64,000 bases of DNA from an uncultured Collinsella sp. (GTDB lineage: Bacteria; Actinomycetota; Coriobacteriia; Coriobacteriales; Coriobacteriaceae). The number at the start of each line of letters is the position of its first letter. Position 1 is the first letter of the stretch. This document shows positions 44,323 through 52,716 of the stretch, piece after piece. The position numbers were made by a program, and so were the translations under genes. The DNA lies in NCBI GenBank assembly GCA_958450865.1, contig CAUDNY010000005.1, forward strand, positions 1 to 64,000, written 5' to 3'. Under the pieces are notes generated by a model. It did not search any database. It was given only the letters and a program-made list of their open reading frames with translations, and was not told where the DNA came from.

Positions 44323-46626
44323 TCACGGTCGCTGGCATCGCATCGCAAAGCCATTCGCAGTCGGTGTGACGGTAATGTCGCCGTGTTCGATGGTACACGC
44401 GAAATCACCACCCGCTTCCTTAACGGCATCGATGCAGGCATCGGACGGATGGCCGTATCGATTCCCCTCACCGGCGCTTGCGAGGGAAAGCTCGGGCTTC
44501 AGGACGTCCAGCAACTCGCCATCGACTGAAACCTTGGAGCCGTGATGCCCAAGTTTAAGGACATCGATATCCCCCACCTCCTGCACGAATTCCCGCTCTT
44601 GGTCGAGCTCGGCATCACCGGTGAGAAGTATTCGCAGGCCCTTGCCTTCCTGAACATAAGAGAGCAGCAGGACAAGCGAGTCCTCATTTCCCTCGCCATC
44701 CACGGACTCGAATGGCCACATCACGCGAGCGCAAAATGAGCCGATATCGACCGTATCCCCACGGCGCACCTGCCGATACTCCACGCCAGGTCGGTTCAAT
44801 ACCTCGGCAGGAGCATCCTCCAGCGCATCCGCCGCCACGGCAATCGTTCCGACCGAAAACTGTTCGAGCACGGCAGGCAAACCACCCCAGTGGTCCTCAT
44901 CCCAATGCGTCACAAAAACGGCATCGATATGGTGCACGTTATTGCGAACCAACGCCGCAACCACACGCTCGTCGAGCCCGCAGTCGACAAGTGCAACTGC
45001 GCCGCCTTGGCGGATAAGAATCGCATCGGCCTGGCCCACATCGAGCACCGTCACCGAAGGCGGAGCGAATCGATCCCAATAGACGTACGGAATCGCAGCC
45101 AAGAGCATCAGGCATGCAAGCCCCACCGCCATAGGACGTGCACGGGGACGCGGCCACCAGACCAGCAGAACCGCCAGAAAACACGGCACTAGGTAAATCC
45201 ACATGCTATCGGGCGGCACGCTCACGGATGCACCCGGCATGGCGGCAAACAGCTGCTCGAAGAACAGCGCGCAACGGGCGGCAATCATGGGCACAACGAG
45301 CGCCCAAGTCCGCAACGGTCCCACGAGCGAAAAGGGAGCCAGCACGATCGACACAGCGAGCAGTACGCTCACCACCGGACCGATGACCGCATTTGCCAGC
45401 GGAGCAATGAGCGAGAACGTACCGAAGGCAGGATTGGTAATGGGAAGTGTCGCCAGTTGCGAGCACAGCGTGACGGAAAGCATGCTGGCAACGCCCGATG
45501 GCACACCCAGCTCACCCAAAGCGTAGGTCGCATAGGGGCAAAAGCACAGAATGGCTAAGACGCTGGCGCATGAAAGCTGAAAGCCCATCTCGAACAGCAC
45601 CGTCGGCCGCAGTAGCACAAAGATGGACATGGTTACGAAGAGTGCCGAAAGGCCGTGCCGACGACGCCCCGCGCCGTTTACGACAAGCGTCGCGAACACC
45701 ATGCAGCACGCACGCACGGCCGAGGGAGACGCGCCCGTAAAGGCAGCATAGCCCACAAGCGTTATCGCCAATATCGCCCGCTGAAGACCACGTGAGCACC
45801 GAGTCTTTTGCAATACACCCTCGATAACAAACCCCACGATAGCCAAATGGCTGCCCGAGACGGCGATAAGATGCGCCGTTCCCGTCACAGAAAACCAGTC
45901 GCCCGCCGGCTGGGCGCGCAGCTCGGCCGAACGACCGCAGACGACACCGGCTATGAGCGCACGCGCCGGGTCTGTCGCAGGCGCGATGGACGCAAGCAGC
46001 CCATTTCTCAGCCGAAGCAGCGGCACCGGAGAGCCTTCATCGACTGACACAATCCGAACGGCTTTAACCTTGCGCACCTCGCCTCGGAGCACACGCGATC
46101 GTCCATATGCATCGTTCTCAAAACGTGAAACGCGACCGATAACACGCACGTGCGCCCCGACCTTGAGCTCACGATCACACGATAGGCGAACCGTTGCCAA
46201 GTTCTTACCGTCCGCGCGTGCCTCGCAGGTATAGGAATACACGTCGTCGTTTATGGATGGATCACCCTGCACGACAAACTCGAGGCCGCTTGCCGCTCGA
46301 CCGTCGAGCGCCCTCGAGGCGCTTAGCGCACCCACAGCCCACCACGCCGAGACGACCGCTCCCGCCACGAGACCGACGGACGCGGCATACAGCCACCGCT
46401 TCAAAGGGGCAAGCCTCGCACAAGAGTGAGCCAGCACAACGAAAACCGCTGCCGCAACGGGAATGGCCCATAGCGGCCCGACCGCCGTCGCCCGCTCCCT
46501 CAGCAGCGCATCAGCGGCTATGCTGAGCACCAAGGCGCAGCTCACGCACATGCCGGCACACAGGGTCATCGTCCACGGAATCAGGGGCCGCGGAGGCATC
46601 ACGTGCTCTCGCTCGGTCGCACTCAT
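44323..46626 (-). CDS. comEC: Competence protein ComEC
   Basis: A 767-residue membrane channel for single-stranded DNA in natural transformation. N-terminal hydrophobic helices and an OB-fold region (about 110-220) precede the Competence domain (VTGTAHLIAVSGSHLAIVGF) and more helices; the C-terminal metallo-beta-lactamase-like nuclease domain has VLDVGQADAILI, FVTHWDEDHWGGLPAV and LKLGHHGS. The ATG overlaps the comEA stop (ATGA). All domains appear intact, so the DNA-uptake core is potentially functional. Confidence 0.95.
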   Translation of the reverse strand: MSATEREHVMPPRPLIPWTMTLCAGMCVSCALVLSIAADALLRERATAVGPLWAIPVAAAVFVVLAHSCARLAPLKRWLYAASVGLVAGAVVSAWWAVGALSASRALDGRAASGLEFVVQGDPSINDDVYSYTCEARADGKNLATVRLSCDRELKVGAHVRVIGRVSRFENDAYGRSRVLRGEVRKVKAVRIVSVDEGSPVPLLRLRNGLLASIAPATDPARALIAGVVCGRSAELRAQPAGDWFSVTGTAHLIAVSGSHLAIVGFVIEGVLQKTRCSRGLQRAILAITLVGYAAFTGASPSAVRACCMVFATLVVNGAGRRRHGLSALFVTMSIFVLLRPTVLFEMGFQLSCASVLAILCFCPYATYALGELGVPSGVASMLSVTLCSQLATLPITNPAFGTFSLIAPLANAVIGPVVSVLLAVSIVLAPFSLVGPLRTWALVVPMIAARCALFFEQLFAAMPGASVSVPPDSMWIYLVPCFLAVLLVWWPRPRARPMAVGLACLMLLAAIPYVYWDRFAPPSVTVLDVGQADAILIRQGGAVALVDCGLDERVVAALVRNNVHHIDAVFVTHWDEDHWGGLPAVLEQFSVGTIAVAADALEDAPAEVLNRPGVEYRQVRRGDTVDIGSFCARVMWPFESVDGEGNEDSLVLLLSYVQEGKGLRILLTGDAELDQEREFVQEVGDIDVLKLGHHGSKVSVDGELLDVLKPELSLASAGEGNRYGHPSDACIDAVKEAGGDFACTIEHGDITVTPTANGFAMRCQRP

Positions 46627-47336
46627 ACGCAGATGCAATCTTTGATTTTGGCAAGCTTCTTCTCGCCGATTCCCGACACGCGCATCAGATCGTCAACCGA
46701 AGCAAAAGCACCGTTCTTTGTCCGCTCATCGATAATCGACTGTGCCATTGAGGGACCGATTCCCGAGAGCGTCTGCAGCTCTGCCGAGCTTGCCGTATTA
46801 ATGTTTACTAGGCCTGTTGCGCCACCGACGCCTGATGATGCGGAAGTCCCACCATCAACACCGGCTTCCGCAATGGGCACCTGCTGCTCCCCTACCGTTG
46901 GAACGTGAATTTTTTGTCCATCAGTGACCTTGGATGCACGATTAAGCCCCGTAACGTCTGCTTCGGGCGCCAGCCCGCCGGCGGCATCAATCGCCTGAGC
47001 CACCCGCGCCCCGTCTTTGAGGCGATATACACCGGGTGACACCACGGCGCCATCAACATCGACATAGACCTCTGCCGCGGCAGACGCCTTAGGCGAAGAG
47101 CCTTCAGATGTCTTTCCACTCGAAGCATCACCGGATCCCGGCTCCACTAACGTGCCCGAACCATCAGTGCGCTCAAACGACACACCGCCGGCACCGCCGC
47201 CAAAGTTCGCCATTGCCAGTCCACTCGCCATCGCAATGACGACCAGTATCGCCATCACCACTGCCTTATGACCGAGCAGTTTGCCCGCCCAGCGGTCCAT
47301 CTTTTTGACTCGTTCGTGTTGTTCGCGCTGCGCCAT
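46623..47336 (-). CDS. comEA: Competence DNA-binding protein ComEA
   Basis: A 237-residue DNA receptor: one membrane helix (AVVMAILVVIAMASGLAM, about residues 24-41), an SLBB domain (VYVDVDGAVVSPGVYRLKDG) and two C-terminal helix-hairpin-helix motifs (LVNINTASSAELQTLSGIG, VDDLMRVSGIGEKKL). The ATG at 47336 follows GGGAGG. The 47337-47549 gap upstream contains the 11-bp repeats shared with recA and the thiI terminator. Confidence 0.95.
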   Translation of the reverse strand: MAQREQHERVKKMDRWAGKLLGHKAVVMAILVVIAMASGLAMANFGGGAGGVSFERTDGSGTLVEPGSGDASSGKTSEGSSPKASAAAEVYVDVDGAVVSPGVYRLKDGARVAQAIDAAGGLAPEADVTGLNRASKVTDGQKIHVPTVGEQQVPIAEAGVDGGTSASSGVGGATGLVNINTASSAELQTLSGIGPSMAQSIIDERTKNGAFASVDDLMRVSGIGEKKLAKIKDCICV

Positions 47337-47408
47337 AGCAAAACCTCCCAACACCATCGTGTCAGGAAACGAACGCCGCAGCTTCCGCACGTCCACACCA
47401 GTTTTCGC

Positions 47409-47437
47409 GGTCAAACCAAAAGCTGACCAAAACCTTG
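47409..47437. promoter_or_regulatory. 11-bp repeats upstream of comEA, shared with recA
   Basis: CCAAAAGCTGA at 47416-47426 and CCAAAACCTTG at 47427-47437 are in direct tandem, preceded by GGTCAAA. They match the recA units (for example CCAAACACTGA at 18990) and point the same way with respect to the downstream gene. A TTGACC (47414-47409, minus) adjoins them, as at recA, but no good -10 is seen. Confidence 0.6.
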
Positions 47438-47504
47438 CGAAAAAATGTCCATTTATTCAGACACACGTCAGCGAATGAACATCTTGGCATCATTTGCCCA
47501 GATA

Positions 47505-47539
47505 GCAAAAGACCGACGATACAGGCGCATCGTCGGTCT
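47505..47539 (-). terminator. Terminator after thiI
   Basis: Minus strand: AGACCGACGAT (47539-47529) and ATCGTCGGTCT (47520-47510) form a perfect 11-bp stem followed by TTTGC. Confidence 0.8.
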
Positions 47540-47549
47540 ATGCAGGCAA

Positions 47550-48794
47550 TTACTCGTGATCTTGGTAAATCTCACGCGGAGCAAGCTCAGAATGTTTGCG
47601 TTTTAAGGTCTTAGGGGCCTTGTACGTGTTGCTCTCGAAGTCGATGTACTCGGTCTGCTTGAGCAGACGCTCAATCATCTCCTCGTGATCAAACAGTTCC
47701 CAGGCCTCATGCACGGCATCGAGTTTAGCGTGCGTCTCGGGACGGCGCGGCATAAACAGCGTGCAGCAGTCGGGAGCGGCCTCAGTCGAGATATCGAACG
47801 TACCGATCTCCTCGGCGCGTGCGATGATCTCCTGCTTGTCCGAACCGATGAGAGGACGGAACACGGGAATCTTCACGGCTTCGTTGACGGCCATGATGTT
47901 CTCAAGCGTTTGGGAGGCAACCTGCCCAAGCGATTCGCCCGTAACGATGGCCCTGGCACCCTCGATATGTGCAATGCGCTCGGCAACCGAATACATAATG
48001 CGGCGATACATGATAACGCGCAGGTTACTGGGACAGGTGACCGAAATCTCACGCTGGCAGTCGCCAAACGGCACCACGTACAGGCGGCCGATCTGGACAC
48101 CCGGCTCAAGCGCACGGATGATATCCTGCACCAAATACTCGCTCGTATCGGGCGTCTGCGGACGACCGGAGAAATGCACCGGCACGCAGACCGCGCCGCG
48201 ACGCGCGAGCATCCAAGTCGCCACCGGAGAATCGATACCCGACGACAGCAGCGTCACGACCTTGCCGGCAGAACCCACCGGAAGGCCGCCAACGCCGCGC
48301 TCGGAGCGCGCGTACACATAAACGCTACCCTGAACCACCAGAACGTGCACCATCGCGTCGGGGTCGTGCATCTGGACCTTTTTATCGGGAAACGCCTCAC
48401 ACAGCACCTCGCCAACCTGTCGATTGATATCGATCGAGGTGAGCTCATAGTCAGTATTGGAGCGCTTGGCGTGCACCTTAAACGAATCGAAGGAACCAAA
48501 CTCGCGCAGCGCCTTCACAGCGGCGGCGCAGTACTCCTGCGGGTCGCGGTTGGTGTGATACGCCAAAGACACACGGGCAACGCCGGGGACGGTGCGGATG
48601 ACACGCGCCGCCTCGTCGGCCTGATGCTCGTTAAAGGTCACGAGGATATAACCGGAAATTCGAGACACGGCGTTCACGGAAAAGGCGGCCAAGGCCGCCT
48701 TGATGTTATCCATGAGGATATGCTCAAAATGTGCGCGGTTCTTGCCCTTCAGCCCAACCTCGTGATAGTGGACTAGGCAGACGCGAGCCGCCAT
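47550..48794 (-). CDS. thiI: tRNA 4-thiouridine sulfurtransferase ThiI
   Basis: A 414-residue enzyme that adenylates U8 of tRNA for thiolation, and may supply sulfur for thiamine. An N-terminal ferredoxin-like region and a THUMP domain (residues 60-165) precede the PP-loop SSGIDSPVATWM near residue 190. The rhodanese domain of the enterobacterial form is absent, as in most Gram-positive ThiI. The ATG is next to the rpoZ stop. Confidence 0.94.
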   Translation of the reverse strand: MAARVCLVHYHEVGLKGKNRAHFEHILMDNIKAALAAFSVNAVSRISGYILVTFNEHQADEAARVIRTVPGVARVSLAYHTNRDPQEYCAAAVKALREFGSFDSFKVHAKRSNTDYELTSIDINRQVGEVLCEAFPDKKVQMHDPDAMVHVLVVQGSVYVYARSERGVGGLPVGSAGKVVTLLSSGIDSPVATWMLARRGAVCVPVHFSGRPQTPDTSEYLVQDIIRALEPGVQIGRLYVVPFGDCQREISVTCPSNLRVIMYRRIMYSVAERIAHIEGARAIVTGESLGQVASQTLENIMAVNEAVKIPVFRPLIGSDKQEIIARAEEIGTFDISTEAAPDCCTLFMPRRPETHAKLDAVHEAWELFDHEEMIERLLKQTEYIDFESNTYKAPKTLKRKHSELAPREIYQDHE

Positions 48795-49076
48795 TTAGGC
48801 TTCAGCAACCTTGTGGCCGAGCGCCTTCTCGTAACGGGCCTCGTCGTAAGAGATGTCGCCGTCGACAATCTCGTCCATAGCCATCGAGATGGTATCGGCA
48901 CCGGAAAGCCCGATGGTGATGTCATCAACATCCTGGACGGCAAGCACGCGGTTGTGCTGGCCACGCAGCATGCTATTGATGTCGCAGGCGCGCTTGGAGG
49001 CAAGCGAAGCGAGCAGGAAGCGGTTGTGATCGGTCTTCTCCAGAAGATCGTCAATGCAAGGCTTTACAACGGACAC
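48795..49076 (-). CDS. rpoZ: RNA polymerase omega subunit
   Basis: A 93-residue assembly factor of RNA polymerase: NRFLLASLASKRACDINSML is the conserved segment. The start is GTG at 49076, just after gmk, preceded by TGAGG. The gmk-rpoZ order is widely conserved. Confidence 0.92.
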   Translation of the reverse strand: MSVVKPCIDDLLEKTDHNRFLLASLASKRACDINSMLRGQHNRVLAVQDVDDITIGLSGADTISMAMDEIVDGDISYDEARYEKALGHKVAEA

Positions 49077-49081
49077 GGACC

Positions 49082-49651
49082 TCAGATCCTTTCATGCATA
49101 TCGAGAACGCGAACGAGCTCATCGGTCGCGCGGTCGAGATCGTCATTCACCACGACGTCGTCGTAGCGGTCGGCAAGGGCAAGCTCATCGGCGGCGTTTG
49201 CCATACGCAGCTCAATCGTCTCGGGCGTCTCGGTACCGCGACCGACTAGACGCTCGCGGAGCACCTCAAGCGAAGGCGGCTTGATAAAGATCAGCACGGC
49301 CTCGGGGAAACGCTCCTTCACCTGCAGGGCGCCCTGGACATCGATCTCCAAAATCAGAGACGAGCCCGAGGCGAGCTTGGATGTGACCTCGCTCACCAAC
49401 GTGCCGTAGCAGTTACCGTGGACCTCGGCCCACTCAACAAACTCACCGTTTGCCACGCGGCGGTCGAACTCCTCGCGCGTCAGAAAAAAGTAGTTGACGC
49501 CGTCGACCTCACCTTTGCGTGGTGCTCGCGTGGTAGCCGAAACCGTCAGACCCAGGTTCGAGCGGCGCTCGCGCACACGAGTGACGAGCGTACCCTTGCC
49601 TGCGCCTGACGGTCCAGAAATCACAAAGAGCTTGGAATCCTGAGCGCTCAC
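49082..49651 (-). CDS. gmk: Guanylate kinase
   Basis: A 189-residue ATP:GMP phosphotransferase. P-loop SGPSGAGKGTLV at residues 12-23 and the GMP-binding block SATTRAPRKGEVDGVNYFF at about 39-57. The GTG start immediately follows the mihF TAA. Confidence 0.96.
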   Translation of the reverse strand: MSAQDSKLFVISGPSGAGKGTLVTRVRERRSNLGLTVSATTRAPRKGEVDGVNYFFLTREEFDRRVANGEFVEWAEVHGNCYGTLVSEVTSKLASGSSLILEIDVQGALQVKERFPEAVLIFIKPPSLEVLRERLVGRGTETPETIELRMANAADELALADRYDDVVVNDDLDRATDELVRVLDMHERI

Positions 49652-49960
49652 TTATTTGGTCAGCTGCTCGAGGAGCTGCTCGCGCTGACGGACACCGAGG
49701 CCCTGGACGCGACGAGTAGCGGAGATACCGAGCTCCTCCATGATCTTGGCGGCCTTAGCCTTGCCATAACCGGGGAGAGACTCGATGAGGGTGGAAACCT
49801 TCATGCGGGAAGCGATGGGGTCATCGGAGTTGAGCACGGACTCGAGGGACTTCTCGCCCTTCTTGATCTGCTCGCGAAGCTCAGCGCGGGCGTGACGTGC
49901 GGCAGCAGCCTTCTCAAGAGCCTGCTTGCGCTGCTCGTCGGTAAGCTGAGGGAGTGCCAT
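49652..49960 (-). CDS. mihF: Integration host factor, actinobacterial type
   Basis: A 102-residue DNA-bending nucleoid protein. The helix-two-turn-helix-like core MKVSTLIESLPGYGKAKAAK and MEELGISATRRVQGLG is the mIHF signature. The ATG at 49960 follows GGAGGTACGA. It heads mihF-gmk-rpoZ, downstream of pyrF as in other Actinobacteria. Confidence 0.95.
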   Translation of the reverse strand: MALPQLTDEQRKQALEKAAAARHARAELREQIKKGEKSLESVLNSDDPIASRMKVSTLIESLPGYGKAKAAKIMEELGISATRRVQGLGVRQREQLLEQLTK

Positions 49961-50001
49961 TCGTACCTCCAAATAGTTGGGTTATATCTGATTCAATAAT
50001 T

Positions 50002-50033
50002 GGCATTTTAGCACGTAGAACGTACAAAATGCC
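50002..50033. promoter_or_regulatory. 32-bp imperfect palindrome upstream of mihF
   Basis: GGCATTTT (50002-50009) and AAAATGCC (50026-50033) flank GCACGT-AGA-ACGTAC. It lies 42-73 bp before the mihF ATG. A TTGCAC-17-TAACCT promoter candidate lies just upstream on the minus strand, so this may be an operator or leader hairpin. Confidence 0.5.
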
Positions 50034-50096
50034 TAATCGCGGCTCCATAGGTTAGACGATACCCGCAAAAAGTGCAATATACTGCGCCCAAAGTTA

Positions 50097-50154
50097 AGCC
50101 CCTGACCTGCGATTCCACACAAAGGATGGGAAAGTTTACGCAGGCACAGGGGCT
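50097..50154 (-). terminator. Probable terminator of pyr operon
   Basis: AGCCCCTG...CCTGCG (50097-50111) pairs with CGCAGG...CAGGGGCT (50139-50154), with one bulged base. On the minus strand it is followed by TTAACTTT; on the plus strand by ATTTTG. It lies 45 bp past pyrF. Confidence 0.55.
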
Positions 50155-50199
50155 ATTTTGTGCTAATGAGACCCAAAAGTGGTGACTTAGGGGAATCTT

Positions 50200-50916
50200 T
50201 TACGCGACGTTTTCGACCAGCTCGGCGACGATGGAGTCAAAGGCGGCAACCGGATCGTCGGCACCGGTGATGGGACGGCCCACCACAATGTGGCTTGCGC
50301 CACGCTCGATAGCCTGGGAAGGCGTCGCCACGCGGGACTGGTCACCAAGGGCGGCACCCACCGGACGCACACCCGGAGTCACGATCAGGGCATCAGGACC
50401 CAGCAGCTCACGCATGTCGTGAGCCTCCATCGGTGAGCACACGATGCCATCGATGCCGTTGGTCTGAGCAAGCTTTGCCAAGCGGGCGGCCTCCTCGGCC
50501 ACGGGAGACTCGACGCCGATCTCTCTCAAGGCATCCTGATTCATGCTCGTGAGCACGGTGATGGCGACGAGCTTGGCGCGGTCCTCACGCGCCTCCTCGG
50601 CACCCTCGCGGCAGGCAGCGAGCATAGCACCCGAGCCCAGGCCGTGGACCGAAAGCAGGTCGGCACCGGCAAGCGAGGCCGAGCGGGCAGCGCCGCGCAC
50701 CTGATGCGGAATGTCATGGAACTTAAGGTCGAGGAAGACCTTAAAGCCAAGGTCCTTAAAGGTCTTGACGATCTGGGGACCCTCAGCGTAATAGAGCGTC
50801 ATGCCGACCTTGAGCCAGGCGGCATGGCCCGAAAGCTCGTGGGCGAGCTCGAGCGCGCGCTCACGGTCGCAGTCGAGGGCGACGATAACACGGTCGCGGG
50901 CATCATTCTCTAGCAT
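50200..50916 (-). CDS. pyrF: Orotidine 5'-phosphate decarboxylase
   Basis: A 238-residue TIM barrel that forms UMP. The active-site DLKFHDIP (Asp-Lys-His) is at about residues 62-69, and IVVGRPIT binds phosphate. It starts inside the last 7 bp of pyrD and ends the operon. Confidence 0.96.
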   Translation of the reverse strand: MLENDARDRVIVALDCDRERALELAHELSGHAAWLKVGMTLYYAEGPQIVKTFKDLGFKVFLDLKFHDIPHQVRGAARSASLAGADLLSVHGLGSGAMLAACREGAEEAREDRAKLVAITVLTSMNQDALREIGVESPVAEEAARLAKLAQTNGIDGIVCSPMEAHDMRELLGPDALIVTPGVRPVGAALGDQSRVATPSQAIERGASHIVVGRPITGADDPVAAFDSIVAELVENVA

Positions 50917-51833
50917 TCGAAAGCACCCACCAACTCGTTGATGTCCTTTACGCCCTGGGACTCGACCCAGGCCTCGAGCTCATGCGCGATCTTAAGCGAA
51001 GCGCACGGATCGACGAAGTTGGCCATGCCGACCGACACGCAGGTGGCGCCGGCCAGGATAAACTCAGCCGCATCCTCGCCAGTCATGACACCGCCGACAC
51101 CGTTGATGGGGATATCGACGGCCTGGGCAACCTCCCAGACCATGCGCACGGCGATGTGGTGGCACAGCGGGCCCGAAAGGCCGCCCTTGGGCTTGGCCAC
51201 GCGGGACTTGCGGGTATGAACATCGATGGCCATGCCTTGGATGGAGTTAATGACCGAAAGGCCGTCGGCGCCGGCAGCCTCGAGGGCCTTGGCGATCTCG
51301 GCGACGTTGACCGGCGCCATCTTCACGAACAGCGGCTTATCGGTCACCTTGCGGCAGGCGGCCATGACGGAAGAGGCGCCCTCGGGCGTAGAGCCCATGG
51401 CGGCACCGCCGGCGGCGATGTTGGGGCAGCTCACGTTGATCTCGTAGCCGGCAGCCCAGGGGCATAGCTCGACATACATCTCGAGCGCGCGCACAAACTC
51501 ATCAACGGAGTGCCCGGCAACCTGACAAATAACCTGGCAACCGTCCTTGGACAGCTGTTCGAGCCACGGACCGGACTCGCGGGCAAAGGCGGCCACGCCG
51601 GGGTTCTGAAGACCCACGGAGTTGATCATACCGCCGGGAATCTCGGCCATGCGGGGCGCGGGATTGCCGGGCCAGGGCTCGGCAGCGCAACCCTTGGTGG
51701 TGATGGCGCCCAGCTGGGAAACATCAAAGAAGTTCTGGAACTGCCAACCGTAGCCAAAGGTACCGGCTGCGGTGTTAATGGGGTTCTGCATCTTGACGCC
51801 GCCGAAATCGACGGCCATGTTCACGGTACCCAC
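50910..51833 (-). CDS. pyrD: Dihydroorotate dehydrogenase, class 1B catalytic subunit
   Basis: A 307-residue FMN enzyme that oxidises dihydroorotate with electrons passed to NAD via PyrK. Conserved: NPINTAAGTFGYG near the N-terminus, the catalytic Cys in NVSCPN near residue 130, and VKMAPV, NGVGGV for FMN. I chose GTG 51833, overlapping the pyrK stop in TAGTG, with AAGGTGGTGG upstream; ATG 51818 is a possible alternative. Confidence 0.93.
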   Translation of the reverse strand: MGTVNMAVDFGGVKMQNPINTAAGTFGYGWQFQNFFDVSQLGAITTKGCAAEPWPGNPAPRMAEIPGGMINSVGLQNPGVAAFARESGPWLEQLSKDGCQVICQVAGHSVDEFVRALEMYVELCPWAAGYEINVSCPNIAAGGAAMGSTPEGASSVMAACRKVTDKPLFVKMAPVNVAEIAKALEAAGADGLSVINSIQGMAIDVHTRKSRVAKPKGGLSGPLCHHIAVRMVWEVAQAVDIPINGVGGVMTGEDAAEFILAGATCVSVGMANFVDPCASLKIAHELEAWVESQGVKDINELVGAFEC

Positions 51834-52624
51834 TAGAAGACCACCACCTTGGAAGCATCGAACACGGGGCCGCACATACAAGCACCCTTCATACCGTCGA
51901 CCGTCTCGACATTGCAGGTGTTGCAGGCGCCAAAGCCACAGCTCATCATGCGCTCGAGCGACACCTCGCAGTACACACCGGCCTCGGCGGCAGCGGCGGC
52001 GACCTTCTTCATCATGACGGCGGGGCCGCAGCTGGCGACGTAGTCGTAGCCGCCCTCTCCAAGCAGCTCGGCTGCCGGATCGGTGCAAAAACCGTGCGTG
52101 CCGAGCGAACCGTCGTCGGTGCACACGTTAACCGTGGAGCCCAGCGCACGGAACTCATCGACACCCACGGCCTTGGAAGCGGTGCCAAAGCCCAGGCACA
52201 CGTCCACATCAACACCCTGCTCGGCAAGCATGCCGGCAAGACACAGCACAGGCGGAACGCCGATGCCACCGGCGACGAGCAGTGCCTTCCTGGTGCCCTC
52301 GGGTACCATCCAGCCACGGCCACCGGGGCCCAACAGGTTAGAGGTGGAGCCAGGGCCCATCTGGGACAAACGGCGGGTATCGTCGCCCACGACGGCGTAC
52401 CACAGCTCGACGGTGCCGGCCTCGGCGTCGGCGCGGTAGAAACTCAAGGGCACACGAAGCAGAGAAGACGCATCGCCGGGGACGGCGATGTTCACAAACT
52501 GACCGGGCTTGAGCGCACTTGCAAGCTTGGGGGCCGAGATGACGAGCGAGAAGATGCCGTCGGCGATCTCCCGGTTCGAGACGACCTCGAAGTCGTGCAT
52601 GCGTGCAGTGGAAGGTGTGGGCAT
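51833..52624 (-). CDS. pyrK: Dihydroorotate dehydrogenase electron transfer subunit
   Basis: A 263-residue FAD/[2Fe-2S] protein. The flavin domain has RVPLSFYRAD, the NAD domain LLVAGGIGVPPVLCL, and the cluster ligands lie in CGFGACNTC with a fourth Cys in CMCGPVF near the end. The pyrK-pyrD overlap fits a stoichiometric complex. Confidence 0.95.
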   Translation of the reverse strand: MPTPSTARMHDFEVVSNREIADGIFSLVISAPKLASALKPGQFVNIAVPGDASSLLRVPLSFYRADAEAGTVELWYAVVGDDTRRLSQMGPGSTSNLLGPGGRGWMVPEGTRKALLVAGGIGVPPVLCLAGMLAEQGVDVDVCLGFGTASKAVGVDEFRALGSTVNVCTDDGSLGTHGFCTDPAAELLGEGGYDYVASCGPAVMMKKVAAAAAEAGVYCEVSLERMMSCGFGACNTCNVETVDGMKGACMCGPVFDASKVVVF

Positions 52625-52671
52625 AGACGCTCCAATCCCCCATGCGGTTGCATGGTCTAAACGAACAGAAA

Positions 52672-52696
52672 GCGCGGCACCGCAAGGGCGCCGCGC
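52672..52696 (-). terminator. Hairpin between pyrC and pyrK
   Basis: Minus strand: GCGCGGCGCC and GGTGCCGCGC form a 10-bp stem (one G-U) followed by TTTCTG. The T-run is weak; it may reduce expression of the distal genes or protect an mRNA 3' end rather than stop transcription fully. Confidence 0.5.
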
Positions 52697-52716
52697 ACAA
52701 AAGCGATAAGGCTATG

